This document shows positions 1 through 6,723 of a stretch of 20,645 bases of DNA, in pieces. Under the pieces are notes generated by a model. That model was not told the DNA's origin and ran no database searches. It saw only the letters and a list, made by a program, of their open reading frames with translations. Position 1 is the stretch's first letter, and each line of letters starts with the position of its first letter. The stretch is taken from assembly GCA_905215805.1 (NCBI GenBank), contig CAJMRL010000031.1:1-20645 (forward strand), in the 5' to 3' direction. This DNA comes from an uncultured bacterium (GTDB taxonomy: Bacteria > Bacillota > Clostridia > UBA1381). The position numbers were made by a program, and so were the translations under genes.

Positions 1-3
1 TTT

Positions 4-50
4 CATAAGAAAAATGGCTTAAAACCTATGGTTTTGCTATTTCGCTTATG
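4..50. repeat. long imperfect inverted repeat (hairpin)
   Basis: CATAAG at 4-9 pairs with CTTATG at 45-50. After a 2x2 internal loop, AAATGGC pairs with GCTATTT (one G-U), and AAAACC at 21-26 pairs with GGTTTT at 30-35 around a TAT loop. The hairpin is strong but has no U-run after it. It may be the terminator of a gene to the left or a leader structure of the gene at 150. No upstream gene is visible, so its role is open. A near-perfect Shine-Dalgarno string (GGAGGTGAT) lies downstream at about 69-78 with no usable start codon after it. Confidence 0.5.
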
Positions 51-149
51 GCTAACAATTAAACATTTGGAGGTGATAATTAGAATATATCATTATAAAT
101 CTAAATAATTTATGGGAGAATGTATTTACATCGAAAGGAGACTACAATT

Positions 150-716
150 ATGAAAACCAAACGACTATTGGCATTGATTATAAGCACTGCAATGCTTATA
201 GGAATGCTGCCTTCGCATTTTGTATTTGCTGAGGGCGAGGCAGCGCAGATAGGTTCGGCCAAGTACTCTACTCTTGCAGAGGCTTTTGATGCTGCGCAGG
301 ATATGACAGAATGGAACGGTCAGCCGGTATCAAGAGAAAATCCGGTCGAAATAGATCTGATAGATGATACAGAGCTTTCAGATACCATACTTCCGACAGA
401 CAGGATCTCAGGGGCTAATACAGAGGTTACATATCATGTCAGACTCGACGGCAATAATCATACGGTAAAAAGAGCCGAAGGCTTTCAAGACGCCATGATA
501 CATGTGGCTCAAAGCAGTACGCTGTATTTGGAAAATATCACTCTTGACGGTGCAGTCGAGGGAAATGCTGATGATTCAATATTATATATAGGCAGGACCG
601 GCATGAATCAGAGCACCAGACCGCAGAAGACACATGACAATTATGTAGTGCTTGGCAGCGGCGCTGTTTTGCAGAATAATCACAGCACAAATCAGGGCAG
701 TGCGGTTCAGGTTTGA
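150..716 (+). CDS. N-terminal fragment: signal peptide and start of beta-helix
   Basis: This is the portion before the first in-frame stop (TGA 714), 188 residues long. It carries a typical Gram-positive signal peptide: Lys/Arg-rich N-terminus, hydrophobic core, VFA-EGE cleavage site near residue 27. The first beta-helix strands follow (LYLENITLDG, VVLGSGAVLQNN). The ATG at 150 is preferred over the upstream in-frame start at 120 because it has AAAGGAG 9 bases upstream and begins a clean signal peptide. If the stop is obeyed, a short secreted fragment with no cell-wall anchor would be made. Confidence 0.6.
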   Translation: MKTKRLLALIISTAMLIGMLPSHFVFAEGEAAQIGSAKYSTLAEAFDAAQDMTEWNGQPVSRENPVEIDLIDDTELSDTILPTDRISGANTEVTYHVRLDGNNHTVKRAEGFQDAMIHVAQSSTLYLENITLDGAVEGNADDSILYIGRTGMNQSTRPQKTHDNYVVLGSGAVLQNNHSTNQGSAVQV

Positions 717-860
717 TCCGGTCAGTTCGTACTCGACGGAGGCTCTATACTAAATAATGAGTCCGATAAAAGCGGAGGCGGAGTATACGTTTGGGATGGA
801 GAAAAAGGCTCAAATGCTCCGGCGGGAGAGGAAAATAAATTTTATCCCTCAATCTTCACC

Positions 861-2141
861 ATGAACAGCGGTAAAATATCAGGAAATAAAGCTGTATCCA
901 ACTATACTTACGGAGGTGGAGTATTTGTATCATCCATATCAAAAGACGAATATGAAAACGGCACAAATCCTTCCGGCTTTATCATGAAGGGCGGCGAGAT
1001 CACAGATAATATCTCATATGACGGCGCTGCTGTTACCATGAGCAATTATGATAACGTACAGATACTCGGCGGCACGATTTCGGGCAACAAATGCGAGAAC
1101 TCATCCGGAACTGCAAGAACGACCGGAGTAACGGGAATTCTGTGCAATTACGGAGCATCCATTAAGATGGGAGGCAAGGTAACCATAACAGATCAGATAA
1201 GCCTTGGATATTACAGTACATCCACAGGCGATAAGCACGGAAAAATTATCGTGGTAGATGAGCTGGATACCGGGGATAATCCGCTTCCGCTCCGTATTAA
1301 CCCGGACAAAACAAAATGTCCCGACGGCACAGTCTTAGCTGAAAAAGGCAGCGGCTATACAGGCTCGCTTAATCTTTCCGATTTCGCATGGAAATATGAC
1401 TACAGCGGCTATGAAAACACATCAAGAATGCTTACAATGAGTGATGACGGTACACAAGTTTTAGCCGGTACTCTTAAATCACCTGTAAGAAAGGGTTCTC
1501 TCAACCTCGAATATGAATATGGCATCAAACTCGGAGAACTTGACTTTTCAGGATATGAAATATACGACGAAAACGGAGAAAATAAGCTCGAGGGCAGCTG
1601 GCAGATAACCTACGGCACAGACCAGACTGCCGATACTGTTCCGGCAATAGGCACTCACTCTATAAAGGCTGTATTTACTCCTAATGATACAACATATAGA
1701 AAAGTAAGTGTTACATTCAGATTAAAGGTTACAAAGATGACTCCGTCTTACACCGTTCCGAAAGACTTGACTACTGTATACGGACAGACTCTCGCTAATG
1801 TCGCTCTTCCTCCGGCTGACAACGGAGTATGGACTTGGGCAGACAGCACTACATCTGTAGGAAGCGTAGGAACTAAGTCCTTTAAAGCGGTATTTACTCC
1901 TAACGATACGAATAACTACAAAATAATAGAAACGGACGTTTCTGTAAATGTCGCTCCTATGGAAGCAGGGGAGCTTGTTACTCCTACACTTGAGCAGATA
2001 ACATATAATCCTTCTACTACTCTCGCAGGCATAGCTTTGCCGGAAGGATGGATCTGGGCAGATACTGCTATAGTTCCGACAGTCGGAAACGAGGGATACA
2101 CAGCTTATTATCCGGTAACAAATTCCGATACTACGGACTAG
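861..2141 (+). CDS. middle fragment: beta-helix coils and Ig-like repeats
   Basis: This is the same frame as the N-terminal part. The coding sense actually resumes at 717 directly after the TGA. The ATG at 861 is only the first Met codon and has no ribosome-binding site, so independent translation is unlikely. Visible content is beta-helix coils (MNSGKISGNKAV, MKGGEITDN, ILGGTISGNK) followed by Ig-like repeats with the recurring signature VYGQTLANV and FTPNDTNNYK. It ends at TAG 2139 in the context TTD-stop-SDIPGYD. In this repeat family that position is commonly aromatic, which fits a former TGG or TAY codon. Confidence 0.5.
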   Translation: MNSGKISGNKAVSNYTYGGGVFVSSISKDEYENGTNPSGFIMKGGEITDNISYDGAAVTMSNYDNVQILGGTISGNKCENSSGTARTTGVTGILCNYGASIKMGGKVTITDQISLGYYSTSTGDKHGKIIVVDELDTGDNPLPLRINPDKTKCPDGTVLAEKGSGYTGSLNLSDFAWKYDYSGYENTSRMLTMSDDGTQVLAGTLKSPVRKGSLNLEYEYGIKLGELDFSGYEIYDENGENKLEGSWQITYGTDQTADTVPAIGTHSIKAVFTPNDTTYRKVSVTFRLKVTKMTPSYTVPKDLTTVYGQTLANVALPPADNGVWTWADSTTSVGSVGTKSFKAVFTPNDTNNYKIIETDVSVNVAPMEAGELVTPTLEQITYNPSTTLAGIALPEGWIWADTAIVPTVGNEGYTAYYPVTNSDTTD

Positions 2142-2264
2142 AGCGATATTCCGGGCTATGATGCTGAAAATAAAAGAGTCGAAAGAACAATAGCTCTCAC
2201 CGTTAATCCTGCTGCTCCGATAGTAGAGGAGCTTCCAACAACGGGACGCGGAAGAAGAGGATAT

Positions 2265-3314
2265 ATGCTTTCAACACTTTCAATATCCGGAGGAATGGTT
2301 ACGGGTCTTGACGAAAAGGTACTCGAAGGTACATGGGCATGGAAAACCGACAGTGTCATGGACATCATAGGTACTATAACCGAAACAGTTGTATTCACTC
2401 CGGCAGATAAGAATTACACATCTATTGAAGCTGAGATCGAGGTAGATGTAAACACCTCCGGCAGCAGCTCATCAGGTTCAACACAGCTCACTCATTATAC
2501 TGTATCGTTTAACACTATGGGCGGAAGCTATATAGAAAGCGTCAGAGTAAGAGCCAACAGTACGCTTGAGGCTCCGGATGATCCGGTGCGCGATGGATAT
2601 GAATTCGACGGCTGGTATACGGACAGAAGCTGCACAGGAAGATACCGTTTCAGCACTAATGTTACAAGGAGCATGACTCTTTACGCTAAATGGATAGAGG
2701 AGGATACGGATTCCACACCTGCTCCTACATCTACTCCGCAGCCTACAGAAACTCCTTCAGCTCAGGAATGGATAAATCCGTTTGCAGACGTACAGACAGG
2801 CAATTGGTTCTATGACTCTGTAAAATATGTAAACGAAAACGGAATCATGCAGGGAACAGAAGCTAACAAATTCTCTCCAAACCTCGAAACCACAAGAGGA
2901 ATGATAATCACTATGCTTTGGCGTATGGAGGGTCAGCCCAATGTTACCGGTTCGGTATTCACAGACGTACCGGCTGATTCATATTATGCTAAGGCTATCG
3001 CATGGGGCTCGGCTAACGGCATAGTGGAAGGTTATGATGACGGATTATACCGTCCTGACCAGAATATAAGCCGTCAGGAGTTTGCAGCTATACTTTACAG
3101 ATACGCTTCATATTCGGGAAGAAACGTATCACAGAGAAGAGACCTGAGCGGATTTGCAGACGCGGCAAGCGTAAGCCAATGGGCAAGCGAATATATGTCT
3201 TGGGCAGTAGCAGAGGGACTTATTCAGGGTACTGATATGAACCGCCTCGAGCCGCTCTCATTTGCTACACGCGCAGCAGCTGCAGCGATGCTTGAAAGAT
3301 TTTTGAATAACTAA
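2265..3314 (+). CDS. C-terminal fragment: InlB repeat and three SLH domains
   Basis: This is the same frame as the preceding two fragments; sense resumes at 2142 after TAG. It contains the end of an Ig-like repeat, then a complete InlB/Listeria-Bacteroides repeat (SFNTMGGSYIESVRV ... GYEFDGWYTD ... MTLYAKW), a Pro/Thr/Glu linker and three SLH domains. The SLH domains are marked by FADVQTGNWFYDSVKYV, FTDVPADSYYAKAIAW and FADAASVSQWASEYMSW, with TRGM, SRQEF and TRAAA motifs. Alone it would lack a signal peptide and could not be exported. The weak AGAGGA before ATG 2265 is probably chance. Confidence 0.55.
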   Translation: MLSTLSISGGMVTGLDEKVLEGTWAWKTDSVMDIIGTITETVVFTPADKNYTSIEAEIEVDVNTSGSSSSGSTQLTHYTVSFNTMGGSYIESVRVRANSTLEAPDDPVRDGYEFDGWYTDRSCTGRYRFSTNVTRSMTLYAKWIEEDTDSTPAPTSTPQPTETPSAQEWINPFADVQTGNWFYDSVKYVNENGIMQGTEANKFSPNLETTRGMIITMLWRMEGQPNVTGSVFTDVPADSYYAKAIAWGSANGIVEGYDDGLYRPDQNISRQEFAAILYRYASYSGRNVSQRRDLSGFADAASVSQWASEYMSWAVAEGLIQGTDMNRLEPLSFATRAAAAAMLERFLNN

Positions 3315-3353
3315 ATACCTTCATATATTTAAAAGCTTCTTATGAAGCTCCAC

Positions 3354-3388
3354 GGACTGCCGGATTTTTTCCGGCAGTCCTTATTTTT
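3354..3388 (+). terminator. intrinsic terminator of the SLH gene
   Basis: An 11-bp perfect stem, GGACTGCCGGA (3354-3364) with TCCGGCAGTCC (3370-3380), has a TTTTT loop and is followed by TTATTTTT. A smaller hairpin, AGCTTC/GAAGCT at 3334-3349, precedes it. Confidence 0.9.
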
Positions 3389-3443
3389 ACGGTGAAAAAA
3401 TTTCCTGACCCTATACGGCGGCATATGAGTTTTTATTTTTGTC

Positions 3444-3472
3444 TTTATTTTTATAATAAATTATGGTATAAT
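3444..3472 (+). promoter_or_regulatory. putative promoter of coaBC
   Basis: The -10 is TATAAT at 3467-3472, preceded by TGG (extended -10). It has a weak -35, TTTATT at 3444-3449, with 17-bp spacing. The predicted start of transcription would leave a very short leader containing GAGGTG. Confidence 0.55.
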
Positions 3473-3491
3473 ATATTTCGAGGTGAAATTT

Positions 3492-4691
3492 ATGAAAATA
3501 CTTGAGAACAAAACAGTCGTTATCGGCGTTACCGGCTCTATAGCGGCATATAAAATGCCGAATCTTGCGCGGATGCTTATAAAGCTCGGTGCGCGCGTGC
3601 ATGTGCTCATGACAAAAAACGCCGTTAATTTTATAAATCCAATTGCATTTGAGTCGCTTACCTCGACAAAATGCCTTATCGATACATTTGACAGAAATTT
3701 TCAGTACAGCGTTGAGCATGTGGCTATTGCAAAAGCCGCCGACGTCGTGCTTATAGCTCCGGCAAGCGCCAATGTTATCGGCAAGATCGCAAACGGTATC
3801 GCCGATGATATGCTCACTACCACTGTTATGGCATGCCCATGTACAAAGATCATTGCCCCGGCTATGAACCATAATATGTACCACAATCCTATCGTTCAGG
3901 ATAATATAAGCCGCCTTGCTTCATACGGATATGTTATCGCTGAGCCTGAGCGCGGTATGCTTGCCAACGGCGATATGGGGGACGGACGCATGCCATCCGA
4001 GGATATACTGCTTGAATATATACTGCGTGAGACCGCTCATGAAAAGGATTTGGAGGGAAAACGCATACTCGTCACTGCCGGCGCGACCCGGGAGAAGATA
4101 GACCCCGTGCGATATATCACGAACCATTCCACCGGAAAAATGGGCTATGCCATAGCCAAAGCAGCAATGCGCCGCGGAGCTGATGTTACGCTTGTTTCCG
4201 GAATATGCGCTATAAAGCCGCCAATGTTCGTCAATAAGATAGACGCTGTCAGCGCACAGGATATGTTTGAGGCAGTCAAGGCTCATGCGGCTGAATCGGA
4301 TATAATTATAAAAGCCGCCGCTGTGGCCGATTACAGACCGAAGAACCCGGCGGACAGCAAGATAAAAAAATCCGATGGCAGTATGTCAATTGAGCTTGAG
4401 CGCACAGTCGATATATTGGATTGGCTTGGCAAAAACAGGCGCGAAGGTCAGTTCCTATGCGGCTTCTCAATGGAAACCGATAATATGATAGAAAATTCAA
4501 GAGCAAAGCTTATAAAAAAGAATGCCGATATGATAGCCGCAAACAGCCTGAGACAGGAGGGCGCCGGATTTGGTACTGACACAAATGTACTGACGCTTAT
4601 TACAAGCGATAATGTGACCGAGCTTGAAATGATGTCGAAATATGAAGCCGCAAATGCTTTGCTTGACGCTATAATTAAAATTCAAGGTTAA
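3492..4691 (+). CDS. coaBC: bifunctional phosphopantothenoylcysteine decarboxylase / phosphopantothenate-cysteine ligase
   Basis: This cytosolic flavoprotein catalyses two steps of coenzyme A synthesis: ligation of cysteine to 4'-phosphopantothenate (CoaB) and decarboxylation to 4'-phosphopantetheine (CoaC). It is 399 residues, the normal size. The start at ATG 3492 is chosen because GAGGTG (3480-3485) lies 6 bases upstream; an in-frame GTG at 3483 overlaps that site. The CoaC half (1-180) shows the catalytic His76 in SVEHVAIAK, FMN-binding APASANVIGKIANGIADD, and PAMNHNMY with Asn126. The CoaB half (from about 184) shows TAGATREKIDPVRYITNHS, GKMGYAIA and AAVADYRP. One oddity: the CoaC clamp normally reads ACGD with a catalytic Cys (Cys158 in E. 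coli Dfp), but here it reads ANGD with Asn159 (codon AAC 3966-3968). It is monocistronic, with its own promoter and terminator. Confidence 0.95.
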   Translation: MKILENKTVVIGVTGSIAAYKMPNLARMLIKLGARVHVLMTKNAVNFINPIAFESLTSTKCLIDTFDRNFQYSVEHVAIAKAADVVLIAPASANVIGKIANGIADDMLTTTVMACPCTKIIAPAMNHNMYHNPIVQDNISRLASYGYVIAEPERGMLANGDMGDGRMPSEDILLEYILRETAHEKDLEGKRILVTAGATREKIDPVRYITNHSTGKMGYAIAKAAMRRGADVTLVSGICAIKPPMFVNKIDAVSAQDMFEAVKAHAAESDIIIKAAAVADYRPKNPADSKIKKSDGSMSIELERTVDILDWLGKNRREGQFLCGFSMETDNMIENSRAKLIKKNADMIAANSLRQEGAGFGTDTNVLTLITSDNVTELEMMSKYEAANALLDAIIKIQG

Positions 4692-4695
4692 TATT

Positions 4696-4730
4696 TAGGG
4701 CTGTCGCTTTTAGCGCAGCCCTATTAAATT
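4696..4730 (+). terminator. intrinsic terminator of coaBC
   Basis: TAGGGCTG(T)CGC at 4696-4707 pairs with GCGCAGCCCTA at 4713-4723, with one bulged T. It is followed by TTAAATTCTT, a broken U-tract. Confidence 0.75.
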
Positions 4731-4836
4731 CTTAATGCGATAGCCATTAACTATATTTAGTGTACAATAAAGGTAACTATATCCATTTTATTTTTTTGTA
4801 TATTTTACGGTTTTTTATATTACACTGTTTTTTTGC

Positions 4837-4866
4837 TTGACAGCTCTATATGGATAGTGATAAAAT
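4837..4866 (+). promoter_or_regulatory. promoter of the large secreted-protein gene
   Basis: A perfect -35, TTGACA at 4837-4842, an 18-bp spacer and TAAAAT at 4861-4866 predict a leader of about 90 bases before ATG 4966. The stretch from 4731 to 4836 is A+T-rich with T-runs, and I see no gene in it. Confidence 0.7.
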
Positions 4867-4965
4867 GTTAGACAACAATAATAGTTATTACTTTTACCAC
4901 ATTCCAAAGCAATCAGAAGCGTTTATCCGGAATATTTATATCTTTTTTAGTAGAAAGGGGAAAAC

Positions 4966-6636
4966 ATGAAAAATTTCAAGAAATTTTTATTTTTGTGTGC
5001 TGTTTGTATAAGCGCGGCAATGTCATTGGCATCCCCCGTATTTGCAGAGGGAAGCCGTGACCTTATCGAAACACCATACGGCACACATGAAAACATGGCC
5101 GCATACCGTCCGTATCTTGAATGGCGTGACAGAGAACAGCTGGGAGGTATCCCAAGCAAAAACGTCATATACGTGTATGCGCAGAAGGGCGAAACAGTCT
5201 ATTTCGGCTCAAGCGTAAAAAGTGCAAATGATAAATCTATAAAGGCAGTTGTGGGGGACAACGCTTCACAAACAATAAGCAGTGACCTCCAAGGCTCAAC
5301 GATAGCCGTAACTTTGCCGACAGATGCTAAAGAGGGTGTATACGACCCGACAGGAGATTCTGCCGCTGTATTTGTTGATGGAGATTCAATAAAGGACGGA
5401 ACCTATAATTCCAAAAGCGTATATCTCTTTAAGCCCGATTTAAGCAAACAGCAAGGACTTATAGTAAATCTTGAACAGGAAAAGAACGGCCCGAGAGGTG
5501 TGAACGATTCAAGCGTAGATTCAAGCGTAGATTCAAGCGTAGACCCAAGCAAGGGCTATAAGCCTATGTCATTTACTGCGCCTGTAACAGGTACATATTC
5601 GTTCAGATTCTTGTCAACCGAATACGCCGAAACTGATATTCCGGATAGTTCCGTGGATTTTACTAACGGAGAAACTTTGGATATGAATTTTAATGATGAG
5701 GAAATAACATCAGCCACACCGCCTACCAGTGTTCCTTACACATTTTCAGATGGTAATATAGATGTTAATCTCACTGTAAACGGCGCTACTGATAGTAGAC
5801 CGAGATATTTTTATGTCAAAGCAAATGATACAAATCGACATACATCTTATTCACAATATCTTGATGCAACAGCTACAGGTGAAGCTGCCAATATACAGTT
5901 TACTCCGCCTAAAAGTCCTTCAAAAGTAGAAGTTCTTTGGTCTTTTGACGAAACTTCCGGTAGTGATTCTATGAAATTCTATATATATCAAAACGGCAAA
6001 GAATTGACTCATGAAAATCATCCGACAAGTGATACTGAGAGAAATTATTCGACTACGGCGTATATTACCGATACAAGCAACCCAATAAAAATCTATGCTG
6101 AATCTTATCCTGTTAAGATTTATGCTATAAAATATACATACTTGGATGATACTACAACACCGCCATCTACAGGAGGAGACCCGGTTACTTATACATTTGA
6201 AAATGGAATGCCGGAAGGATTAAGTTTAGTAAATTCTGCCACAAGTACTTATTTTGAAGATAGTTTGTCTAATATAGAAAATCACGGCAGCTATACTGCT
6301 TCGCTTAAAATTAATGCAGTAGGCAGTGAGAATTGGGATGGAAATATTCCAAGTAAAAATGCGCTTATTTTTACACCATCATCTAATGGTACAGTTACAT
6401 TAGATGGTTATACAAACAACAATGAAGGCTCAAATGTATATATCACACAAGATCCTAAAGGAACAGGCACTCCGGTTACAAGGAACTTTCCTACAAGTAA
6501 TACATTGTACAGTACGGACTCTGTAACCGTTGAAGCAAATAAGCCGGTATACATATTTGCAACTGAAGGTAATACCTTCTACTGTGGTATCACCTTCACT
6601 CCCGCTTCAAGCGGTTCATCGGACTTAGCTCAGTAG
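4966..6636 (+). CDS. secreted protein, N-terminal part (556 residues)
   Basis: The signal peptide is MKNFKKFLFLCAVCISAAMS followed by PVFA-EGS. Residues 28-165 form a beta-rich domain. Residues 175-196 hold SSVD repeats. Residues 200-215 read FTAPVTGTYSFRF, a motif typical of bacterial pre-peptidase or carbohydrate-associated beta-sandwiches. Two related beta-sandwich modules follow, at about 255-395 and 405-550, separated by a TTPPSTGGDP linker. Each opens with YTFSDG or YTFENG and closes on a strand such as KIYAIKYTY or FYCGITFTP. This part has a strong promoter and RBS and could be made and secreted as a truncated protein if the TAG is obeyed. Confidence 0.6.
   Translation: MKNFKKFLFLCAVCISAAMSLASPVFAEGSRDLIETPYGTHENMAAYRPYLEWRDREQLGGIPSKNVIYVYAQKGETVYFGSSVKSANDKSIKAVVGDNASQTISSDLQGSTIAVTLPTDAKEGVYDPTGDSAAVFVDGDSIKDGTYNSKSVYLFKPDLSKQQGLIVNLEQEKNGPRGVNDSSVDSSVDSSVDPSKGYKPMSFTAPVTGTYSFRFLSTEYAETDIPDSSVDFTNGETLDMNFNDEEITSATPPTSVPYTFSDGNIDVNLTVNGATDSRPRYFYVKANDTNRHTSYSQYLDATATGEAANIQFTPPKSPSKVEVLWSFDETSGSDSMKFYIYQNGKELTHENHPTSDTERNYSTTAYITDTSNPIKIYAESYPVKIYAIKYTYLDDTTTPPSTGGDPVTYTFENGMPEGLSLVNSATSTYFEDSLSNIENHGSYTASLKINAVGSENWDGNIPSKNALIFTPSSNGTVTLDGYTNNNEGSNVYITQDPKGTGTPVTRNFPTSNTLYSTDSVTVEANKPVYIFATEGNTFYCGITFTPASSGSSDLAQ
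5506..5541 (+). repeat. three perfect 12-bp tandem repeats inside the secreted-protein gene
   Basis: The unit GATTCAAGCGTA occurs three times head to tail (5506-5517, 5518-5529, 5530-5541). A decayed fourth copy follows (GACCCAAGCAAG). It encodes repeated Asp-Ser-Ser-Val. Because the unit is 12 bp, copy-number changes would keep the frame and only alter linker length. Confidence 0.9.
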
Positions 6637-6723
6637 GATCTGCTTACAGGCAATGAAGAACAGCTTGCGCGCAAGATAAATGAAAAATGGGTAAACAGTC
6701 CGAGTATCGTATCTGCATGGGAC

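Larger units (their letters stand above)
150..3314 (+). pseudogene. SLH-anchored surface protein gene interrupted by two in-frame stop codons
   Basis: One continuous reading frame of 1054 sense and stop codons runs from ATG 150 (AAAGGAG at 135-140) to TAA 3312. It is interrupted only by TGA at 714-716 (codon 189) and TAG at 2139-2141 (codon 664). There is no frameshift, and coding character continues across both stops. Order of modules: signal peptide to about Ala27; right-handed beta-helix with GG-x-I-x-x-N coils, about 80-400; four Ig-like (MBG-type) repeats of about 85 residues with FTPNDT motifs, about 420-775; InlB/Listeria-Bacteroides repeat, about 782-847; Pro/Thr linker; three SLH domains, about 875-1054. 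In related proteins SLH domains bind secondary cell-wall polymer, so the intact product would sit on the cell surface, probably as an adhesin or glycan-binding protein. Both stops are one base from TGG. The internal repeat GVYVWDGE aligns with AVQV*SGQ, which supports a lost Trp at 714. A recent pseudogene, a sequencing error or readthrough are all possible. Confidence 0.8.

Noticed and set aside
69..110. Perfect Shine-Dalgarno-like GGAGGTGAT with possible tiny ORF
   Set aside because: No ATG, GTG or TTG start follows at suitable distance, and the frame closes after a few codons.
714..716. Selenocysteine insertion at TGA
   Set aside because: The site is in a beta-helix coil with no redox motif. 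The aligned repeat has Trp there, and I did not see a clear SECIS-like hairpin just downstream.
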